Assembly (NCBI GenBank): GCA_913062625.1
Contig: CAJXWP010000014.1
Coordinates: 1 to 54,252 of the forward strand
Direction of reading: 5' to 3'
DNA length: 54,252 nt
Source of the DNA: an uncultured Haliea sp.
GTDB taxonomy: Bacteria; Pseudomonadota; Gammaproteobacteria; Pseudomonadales; Halieaceae
In this document: piece after piece, positions 36,627 through 45,400 of the stretch
Numbering within the stretch: the stretch's first letter is position 1
Layout of the letters: the number at the start of each line of letters is the position of its first letter
Notes under the pieces: generated by a model
What the model saw: only the letters and a program-made list of their open reading frames with translations
The model's database searches: none
What the model was told of the DNA's origin: nothing
Made by a program: the position numbers and the translations under genes

Positions 36627-37777
36627 CAGTCGGTTTCCGCGACGCGTTGCATGTAGGCGCGAAACACATCAAGGTAGCGTGGAATGGGCATCAAAAATGC
36701 GTCATGGCCCTCATTAGCCTCAATTTCTGCATAACTGACAGGCCGATCTGCAGCAATCAGGGCATTGACTATTTCCCGTGAGCGCACAGGAGAGAAGCGC
36801 CAGTCGGTAGAAAATGAAACGACAAAAAAACTGCATTGTGCATGACGGAAGGCCGCGACAGGATCGTTATCGTATCGCAAGGCCAGGTCGAAGTAATCCA
36901 GAGCACGGGTCATCAAAATATAGGTATTGGCGTCGAAGTTGCCGGAGAATTGACTGCCCTGATACCGCAGATAACTTTGCACTTGAAACTCGGCACCGAC
37001 ATTGTCCCCACGGTCCAGACTCCCAGATTGCAAATCACGTCCAAACTTGTTCGCCATGGCATCGTCTGATAGATAGGTGATGTGGCCGATCATGCGTGCC
37101 AGCGACAGACCGCGTGCGGGCACCTTGCTGTGGTCCTGATAGGTGCCACTGAAAAAATCCGGATCAGATTCGATAGCTTGACGTGCCACCTCGTTAAAAG
37201 CCAGGTTTTGGGCACTGAGTTTCAGTGCTGCGGCGATCACGACGCAGTGTCGAATGCGCTCAGGAAATTCTAGAGACCAGCGCATAGCCTGCATGCCGCC
37301 GAGGCTGCCACCGATCACGGCTGCCCAGCAATCGATGCCGAGATGATCGGCCAGTTTGGCTTGGCTTTGCACCCAGTCCGTAGTGCGCATGGGTGGGAAA
37401 TCAGGTCCCCACACCTTCCCTGTTGAGGGGTTAATGGTGTTGGGCCCGGTGGAACCGTGGCAACCACCCAAATTATTGAGGCTTACGACAAAAAAATGAT
37501 TAGTGTCGATGGGCTTCCCTGGACCAATACACTCGTCCCACCACCCGGCCTTCTTGGTGTCCGTGCTGTGGTATCCGGCAGCGTGATGGTTCCCGCTGAG
37601 AGCATGGCAGATCAGCACGGCATTAGAGCGTTGCGTGTTGAGCGCGCCGTAAGTTTCATAAACCAGCTCGTAGTTCGGTAACGCCCGCCCGCAGGTCAGT
37701 TGCAGCGGCTCGTCGAAGTAAGCGACCTGTGGTGTAACGATGCCTACGGACTGGCTGTTGACGATTTCGCTTAGCAT
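36626..37777 (-). CDS. metX: Homoserine O-acyltransferase MetX
   Basis: Acylates homoserine in methionine synthesis. Alpha/beta hydrolase fold, 383 residues. Nucleophile Ser158 in GGSLGGMQ, acid Asp325 in STDWRFSP and base His358 in NEGHDAF. Whether acetyl-CoA or succinyl-CoA is used cannot be settled by overall similarity; MetX-family enzymes include both. Upstream of metW, whose ATG overlaps its stop. Confidence 0.96.
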   Translation of the reverse strand: MLSEIVNSQSVGIVTPQVAYFDEPLQLTCGRALPNYELVYETYGALNTQRSNAVLICHALSGNHHAAGYHSTDTKKAGWWDECIGPGKPIDTNHFFVVSLNNLGGCHGSTGPNTINPSTGKVWGPDFPPMRTTDWVQSQAKLADHLGIDCWAAVIGGSLGGMQAMRWSLEFPERIRHCVVIAAALKLSAQNLAFNEVARQAIESDPDFFSGTYQDHSKVPARGLSLARMIGHITYLSDDAMANKFGRDLQSGSLDRGDNVGAEFQVQSYLRYQGSQFSGNFDANTYILMTRALDYFDLALRYDNDPVAAFRHAQCSFFVVSFSTDWRFSPVRSREIVNALIAADRPVSYAEIEANEGHDAFLMPIPRYLDVFRAYMQRVAETD

Positions 37778-37784
37778 CAGTGCG

Positions 37785-38363
37785 TCACAGACCGAATACC
37801 AATCCGGGGTACAATCCTGCGCTATTCGCGATATGGCGCAGGCCGATCTGTATTACATTGATAAGAATGAAGACCAAAATAGGGGAAAAATCCAGCCCGC
37901 CCATTGAGGGTAATACCTTGCGCAAAGGCGCCATTACCGGCTCGGTGATCTGATACAACAAATAGATGGCCGGGTTTTTGCTGCCCGGCGCCACCCAGCT
38001 GAGAATAATCATTGCCAGCAGGGCGAAAAAATAAATGTTCACCAGCAGGCCGGTAATGCCTAGCGCAGACCAAACCAGTAATTGCACGATGCTGGGTAGG
38101 CCAACACCGTTAAGTAGCAAAAGGGTGGCAATCCCCGCCATTTGCAACAGCAGTGCAAGTAATAGCGACGCGAGATCGAGGTTAGCATAACTGGGAATTA
38201 TCTTGCGCAATGGCAAGACAAGGGGGTTTGTCACCTTAGCTAAAAACTGTGAAATGGGGTTGTAGAAGTCGGCGCGAACAAGTTGTAGCAGAAAACGCAA
38301 CAGCATTGCCAGCAGAAGTAGACTGAGCAATGTCTGCATTAGATAAGTGATAATTTCATTCAT
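37785..38363 (-). CDS. YggT family membrane protein
   Basis: Integral membrane protein with two tandem YGGT repeats, 192 residues from ATG 38363; the open frame to 38492 overlaps proC and is not used. The repeat element is seen twice: [20 protein letters not shown] and the similar [20 protein letters not shown]. Four to five membrane segments. Links to osmotic shock or cell envelope have been proposed for the family, without a defined activity. Between proC and metX, as in Pseudomonas. Confidence 0.93.
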   Translation of the reverse strand: MNEIITYLMQTLLSLLLLAMLLRFLLQLVRADFYNPISQFLAKVTNPLVLPLRKIIPSYANLDLASLLLALLLQMAGIATLLLLNGVGLPSIVQLLVWSALGITGLLVNIYFFALLAMIILSWVAPGSKNPAIYLLYQITEPVMAPLRKVLPSMGGLDFSPILVFILINVIQIGLRHIANSAGLYPGLVFGL

Positions 38364-38388
38364 GGCGGTCACAGATAATTGTCTCCGG

Positions 38389-39210
38389 TTAACCCATTTC
38401 CCGTGCCATTTCTGCGGCTCGGTCGGCGGCGGCCTGCATCGCCGTTGCAACGGTTTTGCGCAGACCGCTTTGCTCGAAACTCTGAACGGCACATTCGGTA
38501 GTGCCGCTGGGGCTGGTGACCCTGCGTCGCAATTCGACCAGATCTACATCGCTTTCCAGAGCCATGTGTGAAGCGCCCAAACTGGTTTGCAGGGCTAGTT
38601 TGGTGGCAATATCCTCGTCTAGTCCCAGCGCCTTGCCGGCGTCAATCATGGCTTCGATAAACAAAAAGAAATAGGCCGGGCCGCTGCCGGACAGTGCGGT
38701 GATCGCGTCGAGCTCCTGTTCAGAATCGACCCAGCATGTTATGCCCACTGCAGACAGTACGAGCTGAGCGTAGTCACGTTGCTGTGTTGAACAGTTGTCG
38801 TTGGCAAACAATCCGCTGGCTCCGTGCTGCAGCAGCGCAGGCGTGTTGGGCATGCAGCGCACGATAGCCGCTTTTGGCCCTAGTCTTGCTTGCATGCTGG
38901 CGATCGTGACGCCGGCCGCGATGGAAATAACCACCGCATTGTTGGCCCTGACTGCGGCTGCGATGCTTGCGGTCGCCTCTGCCATAATCTGCGGTTTGAC
39001 GGCGAGTATCACAATATCGGCAGAGCACGCGGCCTCAGCGTTATCAGTGTAAACGGCAACGGGGACGCTTTCGCGCAGACGTTCTAGGCTCGCGGGAAAG
39101 GGATCCGCCGCCGTGATGCAGGCTGCAGAGTGGCCACTCGCTATCAGGCCGCCGATAATGCTGGTGGCCATATTACCCGCGCCGACAAATGCAATATGCG
39201 GTGTTTCCAA
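38389..39210 (-). CDS. proC: Pyrroline-5-carboxylate reductase
   Basis: Last step of proline synthesis, NAD(P)H-dependent. 273 residues. Rossmann motif FVGAGNMATSIIGGL (9-23), and the C-terminal proline-binding region ITALSGSGPAYFFLF and RRRVTSPSGTTECAV. Between yggS and yggT, the standard context. Confidence 0.98.
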   Translation of the reverse strand: METPHIAFVGAGNMATSIIGGLIASGHSAACITAADPFPASLERLRESVPVAVYTDNAEAACSADIVILAVKPQIMAEATASIAAAVRANNAVVISIAAGVTIASMQARLGPKAAIVRCMPNTPALLQHGASGLFANDNCSTQQRDYAQLVLSAVGITCWVDSEQELDAITALSGSGPAYFFLFIEAMIDAGKALGLDEDIATKLALQTSLGASHMALESDVDLVELRRRVTSPSGTTECAVQSFEQSGLRKTVATAMQAAADRAAEMAREMG

Positions 39211-39277
39211 AGCTGCGCCCTTCCTATATTTACCGTAGCGAACAATCGGGCATTATACACGCCGCTCACTGCCAAAA

Positions 39278-39979
39278 TCACCTGTTGCGGGGGCCAAAGA
39301 TAGCAGTGCCGACACGAATAGCAGTCGCGCCCTCGATGATAGCGTTTTCGACGTCTGCAGACATACCCATAGACAGTGTATCGATATCGGGAGCCAGCGC
39401 CTTTAGGCGCGCCAGGGCGTCTCGCATGCGGCCGAAGACCTCACGCTGTTGGTCTGTATCACTATCGGCCGCAGGTATCGCCATCAGGCCGCGCAGTTTG
39501 AGGTTTGGCAACGCAAGGACGGCAGCGGCTAACGTCGGTATCTGTTCCATCGTTATGCCGGATTTGCTGACCTCCCCTGATATGTTCACCTGCAAACAGA
39601 TCTGTAAGGGCAACAGGTGTTGTGGTCGTTGCTCACTGAGCCTCCGCGCGACTTTGATTCGATCCACACTGTGCACCCAGTCGAAATGGTGAGCTATCGG
39701 ACCGGTTTTGTTGGATTGAATGGGGCCTATAAAGTGCCACACCGGTTTCAGATCTTCTAGCACCTCTATTTTCTGCAGCGCTTCCTGCAGGTAGCTTTCG
39801 CCAAAATGGCGCAGGCCACAGGCATGCGCGGTCCGAATATCCTCTGCGAGATGGCCTTTGCTGGCAGCAATCACAAGAATGTCACTGTTGTGATACTGGC
39901 TTTTCCCCTCGCTGCGCCTTACCCTTTGAAGCAGGTTCGCTATGTTGTCGGCAAGTAATTGTTCATCCATGGCGCGCAT
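39278..39979 (-). CDS. yggS: PLP homeostasis protein (YggS/PLPBP family)
   Basis: Pyridoxal phosphate-binding protein that buffers PLP and affects amino acid and keto acid pools. 233 residues from ATG 39979 (ATG 39970 also possible). The PLP lysine is probably Lys41 in AASKGHLAEDI; most relatives read SKTKP at this point. FGESYLQEAL and WHFIGPIQSNKTG are diagnostic. First gene of the leftward run to hemW; divergent from pilT. Confidence 0.95.
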   Translation of the reverse strand: MRAMDEQLLADNIANLLQRVRRSEGKSQYHNSDILVIAASKGHLAEDIRTAHACGLRHFGESYLQEALQKIEVLEDLKPVWHFIGPIQSNKTGPIAHHFDWVHSVDRIKVARRLSEQRPQHLLPLQICLQVNISGEVSKSGITMEQIPTLAAAVLALPNLKLRGLMAIPAADSDTDQQREVFGRMRDALARLKALAPDIDTLSMGMSADVENAIIEGATAIRVGTAIFGPRNR

Positions 39980-40096
39980 GTTATCGGATTAGAGGCCTGT
40001 GGGACACGAGAATAAAATAATGGGGTAGTGGCTCGCACCCAAGAGGTACCGTCGGGCTAGAGAGTTATCAAACAATATCTACATCTGAGGATACAA

Positions 40097-41131
40097 ATGG
40101 ATATAACAGAATTACTGGCTTTTAGCGCCAAGCAGGGCGCGTCCGATCTGCACCTTTCAGCAGGTCTGCCTCCGATGATCCGTGTTGACGGTGATATTCG
40201 GCGTGTAAACCTGCCACCTATGGAGCATAAACAGGTCCATGAGCTGATTTATGACATTATGAACGATAAGCAGCGTAAGGATTATGAAGAGTTTCTTGAG
40301 ACGGACTTTTCCTTTGAAGTGCCCGGAATTGCGCGTTTTAGAGTCAATGCGTTTAATCAACATAGGGGCGCCGCAGGCGTGTTTCGCACCATCCCGTCCA
40401 AGGTTTTATCCATGGAAGATCTTGGTATGGGGCAGGTTTTTCGAGATATTTCGATGATGCCTCGCGGCCTGGTGCTGGTGACTGGGCCCACCGGCTCGGG
40501 CAAGTCCACCACCATGGCGGCCATGGTGGATTTTATTAATGACAATAAATATGAACATATCCTTACTATCGAAGACCCCATTGAATTTGTACATGAAAGT
40601 AAGAAGTGCCTTGTAAATCAGCGTGAGGTGCACCGGCATACCTTGGGTTTTGCTGAAGCATTGCGGTCAGCGCTGCGGGAAGACCCCGATATTGTGTTGG
40701 TCGGAGAGATGCGTGATCTTGAAACTATCCGCTTAGCGTTGACGGCGGCGGAAACTGGCCATCTGGTGTTTGGCACGTTGCATACGACCTCCGCAGCTAA
40801 GACGATTGACCGTGTGATTGATGTTTTTCCTGCTGCTGAAAAGTCTATGGTACGTTCCATGTTGTCGGAGTCACTGCAGGCGGTGGTATCACAAACGCTA
40901 CTAAAAAAAGCGACCGGTGGGCGAATAGCGGCGCATGAAATTATGCGTGGCACTGCTGCGATACGAAATTTGATTCGGGAAGACAAGGTGGCGCAGATGT
41001 ACTCCGCTATCCAGACGGGCAGCGCATTGGGCATGCAAACTATGGACCAGTGTTTAGAGCAGATGGTCGCAAAGCGCCTCATCACTCGCGAAGTGGCGCG
41101 TGAAAAAGCGAGGATGCCGGAGAACTTTTAA
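40097..41131 (+). CDS. pilT: Type IV pilus retraction ATPase PilT
   Basis: Hexameric ATPase that powers pilus retraction (twitching, surface sensing, DNA uptake). 344 residues, as in Pseudomonas. Walker A GPTGSGKST (130-138) and the C-terminal AIRNLIRE (288-295), essential for retraction in studied PilT proteins. TGAGGATACAA before the ATG. Followed by pilU after 38 bp. Confidence 0.98.
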   Translation: MDITELLAFSAKQGASDLHLSAGLPPMIRVDGDIRRVNLPPMEHKQVHELIYDIMNDKQRKDYEEFLETDFSFEVPGIARFRVNAFNQHRGAAGVFRTIPSKVLSMEDLGMGQVFRDISMMPRGLVLVTGPTGSGKSTTMAAMVDFINDNKYEHILTIEDPIEFVHESKKCLVNQREVHRHTLGFAEALRSALREDPDIVLVGEMRDLETIRLALTAAETGHLVFGTLHTTSAAKTIDRVIDVFPAAEKSMVRSMLSESLQAVVSQTLLKKATGGRIAAHEIMRGTAAIRNLIREDKVAQMYSAIQTGSALGMQTMDQCLEQMVAKRLITREVAREKARMPENF

Positions 41132-41169
41132 GGGTTTAATCGGGTTGTAACTTATACGGGGCTGTCAGT

Positions 41170-42309
41170 ATGAAAATTGAAGACTTGCTGGGGCGGATGG
41201 TGCAAGAGGGCGCATCTGACGGGTTCATTACTGCGGATGCACCGCCTAGTATCAAGGTTGATGGCGAAATCTGTCCTATTTCTGACACGCCATTGACTGA
41301 AGAAGAGACGCGAGCACTGGTATTGTCGACTCTGCGAAAAGACCAGCAGGAAGATTTTCAGAAGCACCATGAATGTAATTACGCAATGAGCTCTGAAAGC
41401 CTGGGTCGTTTTCGAGCCAGCGCTTTTGTGCAGCGAGGGAAATGTGGCTTGATCGTTCGGCGGATTCAGTCCGAAATACCGACTATCGATGAATTGGGGT
41501 TGCCGCCTGTTATCAAGGAGCTGGCCATGACCAAGCGTGGCTTGATAATTTTTGTCGGAGCGACTGGCACAGGTAAGTCTACTTCCCTTGCGGCCGTAGT
41601 AGGTTATCGTAATCACAATAGTCGCGGCCACATTATTAGCATTGAAGACCCCATTGAGTATATCCATGAGCATGCCGGTTGCATCATCACTCAGCGCGAA
41701 GTTGGTATGGACACGGCGTCTTTTGACGTCGCGCTAAAAAACGCGTTGCGACAGGCACCTGATGTCATATTGATTGGTGAGGTGCGGACGGCTGAAACCA
41801 TGTGGCAGGCTTTAACTTTTGCCGAGACCGGCCACCTCTGTCTGTGCACTCTGCATGCGAACAATGCCAACCAAGCGCTGGATAGAATCCAGAGTTTTTT
41901 CCCCTCTGAACTGCACAATCAGGTGTGGATGGATTTGTCCTTGAATCTGAAGGCGATGGTGGCCCAGCAGTTACTGCCGCGCAAGGATGGGAAGGGGCGA
42001 ACACCGGTCGTTGAGGTGTTGCTCAACTCGCCTTTGATCGCGGAATATATTCGAAAGGGTGAAGTACACTTGATCAAGGAGTTAATGGCCAAGTCAACTG
42101 AGCTCGGCATGCAGACACTCGATCAGTCGCTGGTAAAAGCCTACAAGGAGGGACTGATAGACAAGGAGGAAGCCTTGCGCTTCGCCGATTCTGCCAACGA
42201 TGTGCGTCTGAAAATAAAAATGCACGACAAAGGCGAGTTTGGATCAGGCGATGGATTGGAACTTGCCGTTGATGATCAGGAGGCGGAAGGCCGCTTCCAC
42301 GGTCGCTAG
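41170..42309 (+). CDS. pilU: PilT-dependent retraction ATPase PilU
   Basis: PilT paralogue that assists retraction under load and depends on PilT in studied species. 379 residues (Pseudomonas 382). Walker A GATGTGKST (130-138). The AIRNLIRE element of PilT is replaced by a different sequence (near LIAEYIRKGEV), as expected for PilU. The extended acidic tail (last 40 residues) is typical. Convergent with ruvX. Confidence 0.97.
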   Translation: MKIEDLLGRMVQEGASDGFITADAPPSIKVDGEICPISDTPLTEEETRALVLSTLRKDQQEDFQKHHECNYAMSSESLGRFRASAFVQRGKCGLIVRRIQSEIPTIDELGLPPVIKELAMTKRGLIIFVGATGTGKSTSLAAVVGYRNHNSRGHIISIEDPIEYIHEHAGCIITQREVGMDTASFDVALKNALRQAPDVILIGEVRTAETMWQALTFAETGHLCLCTLHANNANQALDRIQSFFPSELHNQVWMDLSLNLKAMVAQQLLPRKDGKGRTPVVEVLLNSPLIAEYIRKGEVHLIKELMAKSTELGMQTLDQSLVKAYKEGLIDKEEALRFADSANDVRLKIKMHDKGEFGSGDGLELAVDDQEAEGRFHGR

Positions 42310-42322
42310 CGGGCTGGTGAGG

Positions 42323-42754
42323 TTACCGCTCAGTATTTTCCGCTAGCCAAGTGCGTAGGATGAGTTCTGCGGCAAGGCTGTCCACCGGCTGCCGTTTGTA
42401 GTCTCCCCGATGGCCCTGTTCCCGACTGTTGTGCTTCGCCTCAAAGCTGCTGAGGCGCTCATCGACCAGTGCCACTTCCAGCCCCAGGCGCCCGTGTAAA
42501 CGTCGCGCGAACTTATGGGCCCGAACGCTGAATTCGCTTGCAGTTCCGTCCATATTTAAGGGGTCGCCTACTATTAACAAGTCCGGGCGCCATTCCTTTA
42601 TTAAGTCGTCAAGGACCTGCCACTGCGGCTGGCCATCTTTAGCGCGGAGTACGGCAAGCGGCTGCGTGGTTGCGAGCATGCAGTTCCCTATCGCTACGCC
42701 GATCTGACTCAGGCCGTAATCAAATGCCATTACCGTGCGTTGAGAATTCGTCAT
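42323..42754 (-). CDS. ruvX: RuvX/YqgF family RNase H-fold nuclease
   Basis: Putative Holliday junction resolvase; family members also act in 16S rRNA 5'-end maturation. 143 residues from ATG 42754 (a TTG precedes it). FDYGLSQIGVAIG near the N-terminus holds the first catalytic Asp; VGDPLNMDG and DERLSSFEA are the other motifs. The usual Arg before IGVA is Gln here. Follows algH with a 26-bp gap, as in Pseudomonas, but without the pyrR-pyrBC genes found there. Confidence 0.95.
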   Translation of the reverse strand: MTNSQRTVMAFDYGLSQIGVAIGNCMLATTQPLAVLRAKDGQPQWQVLDDLIKEWRPDLLIVGDPLNMDGTASEFSVRAHKFARRLHGRLGLEVALVDERLSSFEAKHNSREQGHRGDYKRQPVDSLAAELILRTWLAENTER

Positions 42755-42780
42755 CAAAAATTTTTGGGTTGGTTATTCAA

Positions 42781-43371
42781 TCAGGCGTGACCCGCCTGAC
42801 TGGAAATTAGGTTCATATCTATTCCCAGGCGTCCTGCAGCGGTGCTCAAACGCTTGTCGCAGGCCGTTGAAAAAATGACCTCACTGTCTCCAGGCAACGT
42901 TAGCCAACTGTTTTCTGCCAGCTCCTGCTCTAACTGGCCAGCAGCCCAGCCGGCATAGCCTAGGGCAATCAGATGGTCTTTTGGGCCGTCGCTAGTGGCG
43001 ATAGCGCGGAGAATGTCACGAGAGGTGGTAAGGGTAATTTCGGCGGTGACCTTGATGCTGGCTTCCCATGTCTTATCGCAGTGACGGTGCAGTACAAATC
43101 CATGATCCATTGCGACCGGACCGCCCGCCATCACCTGCAGGTGAGAGAAATCACGCTGGGTGCTGATGTCTAGGTGCTCGAAAATATCCCTCACCGATAG
43201 GTCCAGAGGCCGGTTGATGACAATGCCCATGGCGCCGCCTTCTCCATGCTCGCAAATATAGGTGATGCTTTGCGAAAAAACACCTTCCGACAGTTGAGGC
43301 ATCGCCAGTAGAAAATGATCCCGGAGACAATCACCGCTTTTCGCTACGTTGGTGAAAAATCTTTTATGCAT
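42781..43371 (-). CDS. algH: YqgE/AlgH family protein
   Basis: Conserved protein of uncertain molecular function, named after an alginate regulation phenotype in Pseudomonas. 196 residues from ATG 43371; a TTG at 43398 would add nine residues. LRDHFLLAMPQL and YICEHGEGGAMGIVINRPL are diagnostic. Upstream of ruvX. Confidence 0.94.
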   Translation of the reverse strand: MHKRFFTNVAKSGDCLRDHFLLAMPQLSEGVFSQSITYICEHGEGGAMGIVINRPLDLSVRDIFEHLDISTQRDFSHLQVMAGGPVAMDHGFVLHRHCDKTWEASIKVTAEITLTTSRDILRAIATSDGPKDHLIALGYAGWAAGQLEQELAENSWLTLPGDSEVIFSTACDKRLSTAAGRLGIDMNLISSQAGHA

Positions 43372-43422
43372 GGATAAATGTGTCTCTTGTGTATACAAAG
43401 GGGCAACCCGATTTATGAAATT

Positions 43423-44289
43423 CTAGGGTGAGCTTAACGGGTTTTCTCGAAAATGCCATGTTCTTACGATTTCCAGTTTATCTGTGTTGGCCCTAAGTTC
43501 AGGTGGGAAGGGAGCATAGGGCGCCGCCATTCGCACAATCGTGATAGCGGCTTCATCGAGCACCGCGTAGCCGGAAGAAGATAGGATCTCAATGTCTTCC
43601 AGACTTCCATCCTGTCGAATGACGACCAGCATGCGAAGATTCCCATAGAGTCCATAGCGAACTGAGGCTTGCGGATAATAATGGTTCCCAACGGTTTCCA
43701 GCCGCTGTTGCCAGCCTAACAGATAAGCGGCGTCTACCGATTTTTTGGCCGAGCCAGCACTCACATCCCTCACTCGTAGTTGATCGGCGTAATTGCTGGT
43801 CTGGTGATCCAGTTCCGCTTGCAGACTGGCGAGCTCCGCGCTAAGGCGATCCACTTCTGGGCTAATCCCCGCTAGGCTCACTGCTTTCTGCGTGGGCTTT
43901 GTGGCGTTTATTGTCTGCATAGCAGCGGCTCTGGCGGAGCTGGTTAGCACATCACGCTGCTGCACGAGTTGGTCTTGTAGCCCTTGCATCACCGGCGGTT
44001 GCTCGGAGTATTGAAAGAAAGGAACGTTGTTGCGACGGCTGATCGGGTTTGTTTCGGCTTCAGCGCCACTGCCCTCCTGATTAGCCTGCGCAATTTTGCG
44101 GGCGTCTTCCGGCGATGTTGTGCTGGGCTGGCTCGCAAGCGTCACTTCAATTTGCGGCGTTGAGTAAGGCCTGAGGGTGCTGGCGCTGAAAGAAACAGTC
44201 AGGATTAGGGCAGCGTGCACTGCCAATGCTAGGGCGATGGCATTTCTGAATTGAGTGTGCGTGTTGTGGCCTGTTTCCAGGTAGTACAT
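43423..44289 (-). CDS. TonB family energy-coupling protein (TonB3-like)
   Basis: Inner-membrane-anchored protein with a TonB C-terminal domain. 288 residues from ATG 44289; the frame to 44325 would overlap gshB and is not used. One membrane anchor (about 16-37), a long periplasmic stretch with a coiled-coil-like part (145-172), and a TonB C-domain (205-283) with YGNLRMLVVIRQDGSLEDIE and SSSGYAVLDEAA. No Pro-Lys/Pro-Glu repeats of classical TonB. Between algH and gshB, the place of tonB3 in Pseudomonas aeruginosa, which is needed for twitching; pilTU lies 1.1 kb away. Confidence 0.85.
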   Translation of the reverse strand: MYYLETGHNTHTQFRNAIALALAVHAALILTVSFSASTLRPYSTPQIEVTLASQPSTTSPEDARKIAQANQEGSGAEAETNPISRRNNVPFFQYSEQPPVMQGLQDQLVQQRDVLTSSARAAAMQTINATKPTQKAVSLAGISPEVDRLSAELASLQAELDHQTSNYADQLRVRDVSAGSAKKSVDAAYLLGWQQRLETVGNHYYPQASVRYGLYGNLRMLVVIRQDGSLEDIEILSSSGYAVLDEAAITIVRMAAPYAPFPPELRANTDKLEIVRTWHFRENPLSSP

Positions 44290-44296
44290 GAGCCAA

Positions 44297-45253
44297 TTAG
44301 CGCCTTTTAGCCATTTCCACGTCAATACAATCCATTAGTTGTCCACCAATGTCCAGATTATAGCCGGCGTCAATTTCCCGGATGCAGGTGGGGCTGGTGA
44401 CGTTAATTTCTGTGAGGTAGTCGCCAATGACGTCAAGGCCTACAAACAGGAGACCCTTCTCGCGGAGGCTGGGCCCAACCTGTAACGCAATCCACTGGTC
44501 ACGCTCTGAAAGCGGTTGGGGCTGGCCGGTCCCTCCCGCAGCCAGATTGCCCCGGGTCTCGCCTGCTAGCGGAACACGCGCCAGACAATAGGGCACCGGT
44601 TCGCCATTGATCATCAGAATGCGCTTATCCCCTTTCTCAATCTGGGGAATAAACTTCTGAGCCATGATGGTCTCGCAACCGTTGCGTGTGAGCGTCTCAA
44701 GGATCACGCTGATATTGGGGTCACCCGGCTTCACCCTAAAAATGGCACTGCCACCCATGCCGTCTAAAGGCTTGAATATAGTATCTTCATGCTGCCGGTG
44801 GAACGCCTTGAGTCGTTGCATGTCTGCGCTAACCAGCACCGGAGGGCAACACTGTGGGAACTGGGTAGCGAATACTTTTTCATTGCAGTCGCGCAGGCTC
44901 TGGCAGCGGTTTACCACGAGAGTCCCCTCGCGCTCTGCGGCTTCGAGGATATACGTACTATAAATATATTCGTTATCGAACGGAGGATCTTTGCGCATCA
45001 GTATCACGTCGAGCTCAGCGAGGTCTCTATCCCTAGCTTGATCGAGATTAAACCAATGATCCTGATCACGAAATACGTTCAACGAGGCCATATGAGCGCG
45101 CGCGACACCCTGCTCTAGATAGATGTGGCTCTGCTCCATGTAGAATAACTCCCAACCCCGATCCTGAGCCGCCCACAGCATGGCCATAGTGGTGTCTTTC
45201 TTATAGTTGATATCGGTGATGGGATCCATCACGACGCCTAGTTTGACCGCCAT
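44297..45253 (-). CDS. gshB: Glutathione synthetase
   Basis: ATP-grasp ligase joining gamma-glutamylcysteine and glycine. 318 residues (E. coli 316). N-terminal LGVVMDPITDINYKKDTT and the ATP-grasp region KPLDGMGGSAIFRV are intact. It leads the leftward unit gshB-tonB-algH-ruvX. Confidence 0.98.
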   Translation of the reverse strand: MAVKLGVVMDPITDINYKKDTTMAMLWAAQDRGWELFYMEQSHIYLEQGVARAHMASLNVFRDQDHWFNLDQARDRDLAELDVILMRKDPPFDNEYIYSTYILEAAEREGTLVVNRCQSLRDCNEKVFATQFPQCCPPVLVSADMQRLKAFHRQHEDTIFKPLDGMGGSAIFRVKPGDPNISVILETLTRNGCETIMAQKFIPQIEKGDKRILMINGEPVPYCLARVPLAGETRGNLAAGGTGQPQPLSERDQWIALQVGPSLREKGLLFVGLDVIGDYLTEINVTSPTCIREIDAGYNLDIGGQLMDCIDVEMAKRR

Positions 45254-45340
45254 TACCTATCTCATGTATTTCGAAGCTGTGCTAACTTACGCAAAGCCTG
45301 TGGTGGGCGCAAGTAGGAAGATTTTTGGGAGAATGCCACA

Positions 45341-45368
45341 TTGGTGTGAAATTCCCTTAAACTAGACT
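45341..45368 (+). promoter_or_regulatory. Candidate promoter of the esterase gene
   Basis: TTGGTG (45341-45346), a 16-nt spacer and TAGACT (45363-45368). The predicted start falls at about 45375, on the ATG of a nine-codon frame (45375-45404) whose TGA overlaps the TTG start of the esterase. Judged by eye. Confidence 0.35.
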
Positions 45369-45400
45369 CTCGGAATGAAAATATTGCTTTGGAGAGCGAC

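Noticed and set aside
38364-38492. Extended YggT start overlapping proC
   Set aside because: The added 43 residues read the proC coding sequence in another frame; ATG 38363 starts the family N-terminus.
40618-41085. 155-codon minus-strand frame inside pilT
   Set aside because: A shadow of pilT on the opposite strand with no domain and no ribosome site.
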